From an uncultured Draconibacterium sp. (lineage in GTDB: Bacteria; Bacteroidota; Bacteroidia; Bacteroidales; Prolixibacteraceae), in assembly GCF_963674925.1 (NCBI RefSeq), contig NZ_OY771647.1:1999501-2063500 (forward strand): a DNA stretch of 64,000 nucleotides. The letters are read 5' to 3'. A program made the position numbers and the translations under genes. Shown here one piece after another: positions 62,440-64,000 of this stretch. Numbering within the stretch: the stretch's first letter is position 1; each line of letters opens with the position of its first letter. The notes below the pieces were generated by a model. The model was given only the letters and a program-made list of their open reading frames with translations. It was not told the origin of the DNA and did no database searches.

Positions 62440-64000
62440 TTATTTTAATGCACTTGCGTAGGTTATAAAAGGAATGATATCCCCATTTTTAAAGGAACTT
62501 GTACCGTCGTATTCTAAAGTTACAATAGGTATACCCGTTATTTCTTCCATCTTCGATTTCATGGCTTCGGTTACCAGTGACGGGCAGCAATACGATGGAT
62601 TTGTTTGCACGAATAAAGCAATATCCGGATAATGCTCCATTAAGTGAATGATTTTCAGTGCGTTTTCAAACGACTCTCCGTTATATGAATTATTCAGGTT
62701 AAACTTTTTCAGCTTTTCTTTGTAAGTTTTTAGCGGTTTGGAAATAGGTTCATGCAAAATTTCATTGAATAGATTTAAATATTTCTCTTCCAGTTGTGTC
62801 GCAATTGAAACAAGAAAATGTTGCAATGATGCTTTCATAAAAAAACCTTGTTTTATTAAGCGGTTATTGGTAGCATAAGCAATAATCTTAATGTATTCGC
62901 TGTAAGGTGTTGTAATTGCTTCACCCCCGTTTTTCTCGATGAATTTTATTAGGTGCTGATTAAACACATCGTTGTCGCGCACATACAAGTCACCAAAAAT
63001 TGCCACTTTGGGTCGTGATTCAGTTTTTAACTCAACCGCCTTACTCCATTCGATTACCTGTTTTAATGCCTCTTCTTTCGAGCTTCCATTCATAAAAGTT
63101 TGATAGAGAAGTTCGATTGCCTTTTTCACTAAAATATCGGTTTGCCCGAGTTGTATTTCATATGGTCTGAGTTTACATTCTATTTTGCGAAGAAATCCTC
63201 CAAACAGAAATGCCAGGTATGAATTAACAGAAGTATTGATTGAAATATCAGCAAAAGTGATTTGCCCGCAATACAATCTCAATTTCCGAAATTCCTCCTG
63301 CTGCTCTGTCAACACTTTCGACATGTAATTGATAAACATACCAAGGTTGCATGAAACCGGAGATTCGATCATCCACAACACTGTATTTGCCGGGTCGAGT
63401 TTGTTTGCCTTAATATAATCGAATGCATTTTGAAGGATAATATTTAAAGGCAAACACTGACCTGAATTTGAATTCAAACTCTGTTTTATCGATTCTTCTG
63501 TGTCGAAAAGAGTATGTGCGTCAATTCCAATCCGCCGTAAATTGGCTTCAAGCAGTTTCGATGCATATTCTCCCAAAGAGGGCAGTAATAGCGTTTTCCC
63601 TTTTAATTCAGTAGCCTGGGTTATCAAATTGTTTGCCGATTTAACCCTTCCATTTTTGCGTGATTCTTCATGCTTGTGAAAATGATTTTGGAATGAACGA
63701 AGCGCCGCTTCAATACGTGTTTCATAACCTACATTCGAATCGTATTCATCCAGTTGTAATATTAAATACGGTTTTCCGTAAAAATCCATTATTTGCTTGA
63801 AGTATTCAATAACAAACGAATCGGGAGAACATTTAAAGGAAGAAATAAGTACAGGAAATAAATCTTTAGTTCGGGCAACATAGTCTGTCGCGGTAAGAAT
63901 TGCAGCAGCAAATTTCCATTTTGTGGAACTTAAAATTTCACGCAGACTATCGATCTCATTTTCATCTACTTTTAACATATTCTGATAAAAGGTTTTCACT
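62440..64000 (-). CDS. 2-hydroxyacyl-CoA dehydratase/activase-type protein, partial (C-terminal part)
   Basis: The reading frame is open to the right edge, so this is the C-terminal portion of a larger protein. The visible 519 residues resemble the HgdB/DUF2229-type region of large proteins in which an ATP-dependent activase (BadF/HgdC type) is fused to a dehydratase-like part. Visible marks are FKCSPDSFVIEYFKQIMDFY, LLLPSLGEYASKLLEANLRR, KVAIFGDLYVRDND and the end NPSYCCPSLVTEAMKSKMEE with a Cys pair and GIPIVTLEYDGT. Such proteins handle iron-sulfur-dependent one-electron chemistry; the substrate is unknown. The GTG at 63999 is not a credible start. Confidence 0.8.
   Translation of the reverse strand, partial: VKTFYQNMLKVDENEIDSLREILSSTKWKFAAAILTATDYVARTKDLFPVLISSFKCSPDSFVIEYFKQIMDFYGKPYLILQLDEYDSNVGYETRIEAALRSFQNHFHKHEESRKNGRVKSANNLITQATELKGKTLLLPSLGEYASKLLEANLRRIGIDAHTLFDTEESIKQSLNSNSGQCLPLNIILQNAFDYIKANKLDPANTVLWMIESPVSCNLGMFINYMSKVLTEQQEEFRKLRLYCGQITFADISINTSVNSYLAFLFGGFLRKIECKLRPYEIQLGQTDILVKKAIELLYQTFMNGSSKEEALKQVIEWSKAVELKTESRPKVAIFGDLYVRDNDVFNQHLIKFIEKNGGEAITTPYSEYIKIIAYATNNRLIKQGFFMKASLQHFLVSIATQLEEKYLNLFNEILHEPISKPLKTYKEKLKKFNLNNSYNGESFENALKIIHLMEHYPDIALFVQTNPSYCCPSLVTEAMKSKMEEITGIPIVTLEYDGTSSFKNGDIIPFITYASALK

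Overview
The window is chromosomal DNA from a member of the Bacteroidota, most likely the Marinilabiliales/Prolixibacteraceae side of the phylum (the family level is inference). Support comes from a SusC/SusD pair, the type IX secretion translocon gene sprA beside ruvA, a DUF3467 gene behind rpoC, Bacteroidota-type promoters (TTTG, about 20 bp, TAnnTTTG), A-rich rather than Shine-Dalgarno start contexts, and several families of Bacteroidota intergenic palindromes.

Layout. 1-12.9 kb: tRNA-Thr, tuf, a degenerate tRNA, secE, nusG, rplK, rplA, rplJ, rplL, rpoB, rpoC and a DUF3467 gene; rplA carries an apparent one-base frameshift. 13.6-17.5 kb: etfB, etfA and an acyl-CoA dehydrogenase. 17.5-18.2 kb: a gene-free island of repeats. 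18.2-24.4 kb: an Ntn-type amide hydrolase, a membrane-anchored AraC/TPR regulator, small secreted or lipoprotein genes of unknown function, and an SDR oxidoreductase. 24.6-27.8 kb: a NifX/NafY-like protein with two small neighbours, then asnB. 28-36 kb: a glutamine amidotransferase with a frameshifted patatin gene, a TlpA-like thioredoxin lipoprotein, a possible ncRNA, an EamA transporter, a PS-10-type peptidase, a cyclophilin, a GNAT enzyme and two lipoproteins. 36-41.5 kb: a SusC/SusD/lipoprotein operon on the minus strand. 43.3-50.5 kb: the complete trpEGDCFBA operon, minus strand. 50.6-61.4 kb: sprA, ruvA, pdxA and an M17 aminopeptidase. 61.6-64 kb: a secreted nickel superoxide dismutase, tRNA-Asn, and the C-terminal part of a 2-hydroxyacyl-CoA dehydratase/activase-type protein that runs off the window.

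The strongest unusual signal is in front of trpE. Two separate short leader peptides rich in Trp codons (WLPWW, then WWW) each precede their own intrinsic terminator, which makes a tandem transcription attenuator. In addition, five of the six spacers inside the trp operon contain palindromic or hairpin sequences of different types. Other points worth a second look are the single-base frameshifts at A runs in rplA and the patatin gene, the tRNA remnant between tuf and secE, a Ni-SOD whose metal hook would be exposed by signal peptidase, a Ser-for-Cys amide hydrolase, and a promoter-overlapping inverted repeat beside the AraC/TPR regulator.
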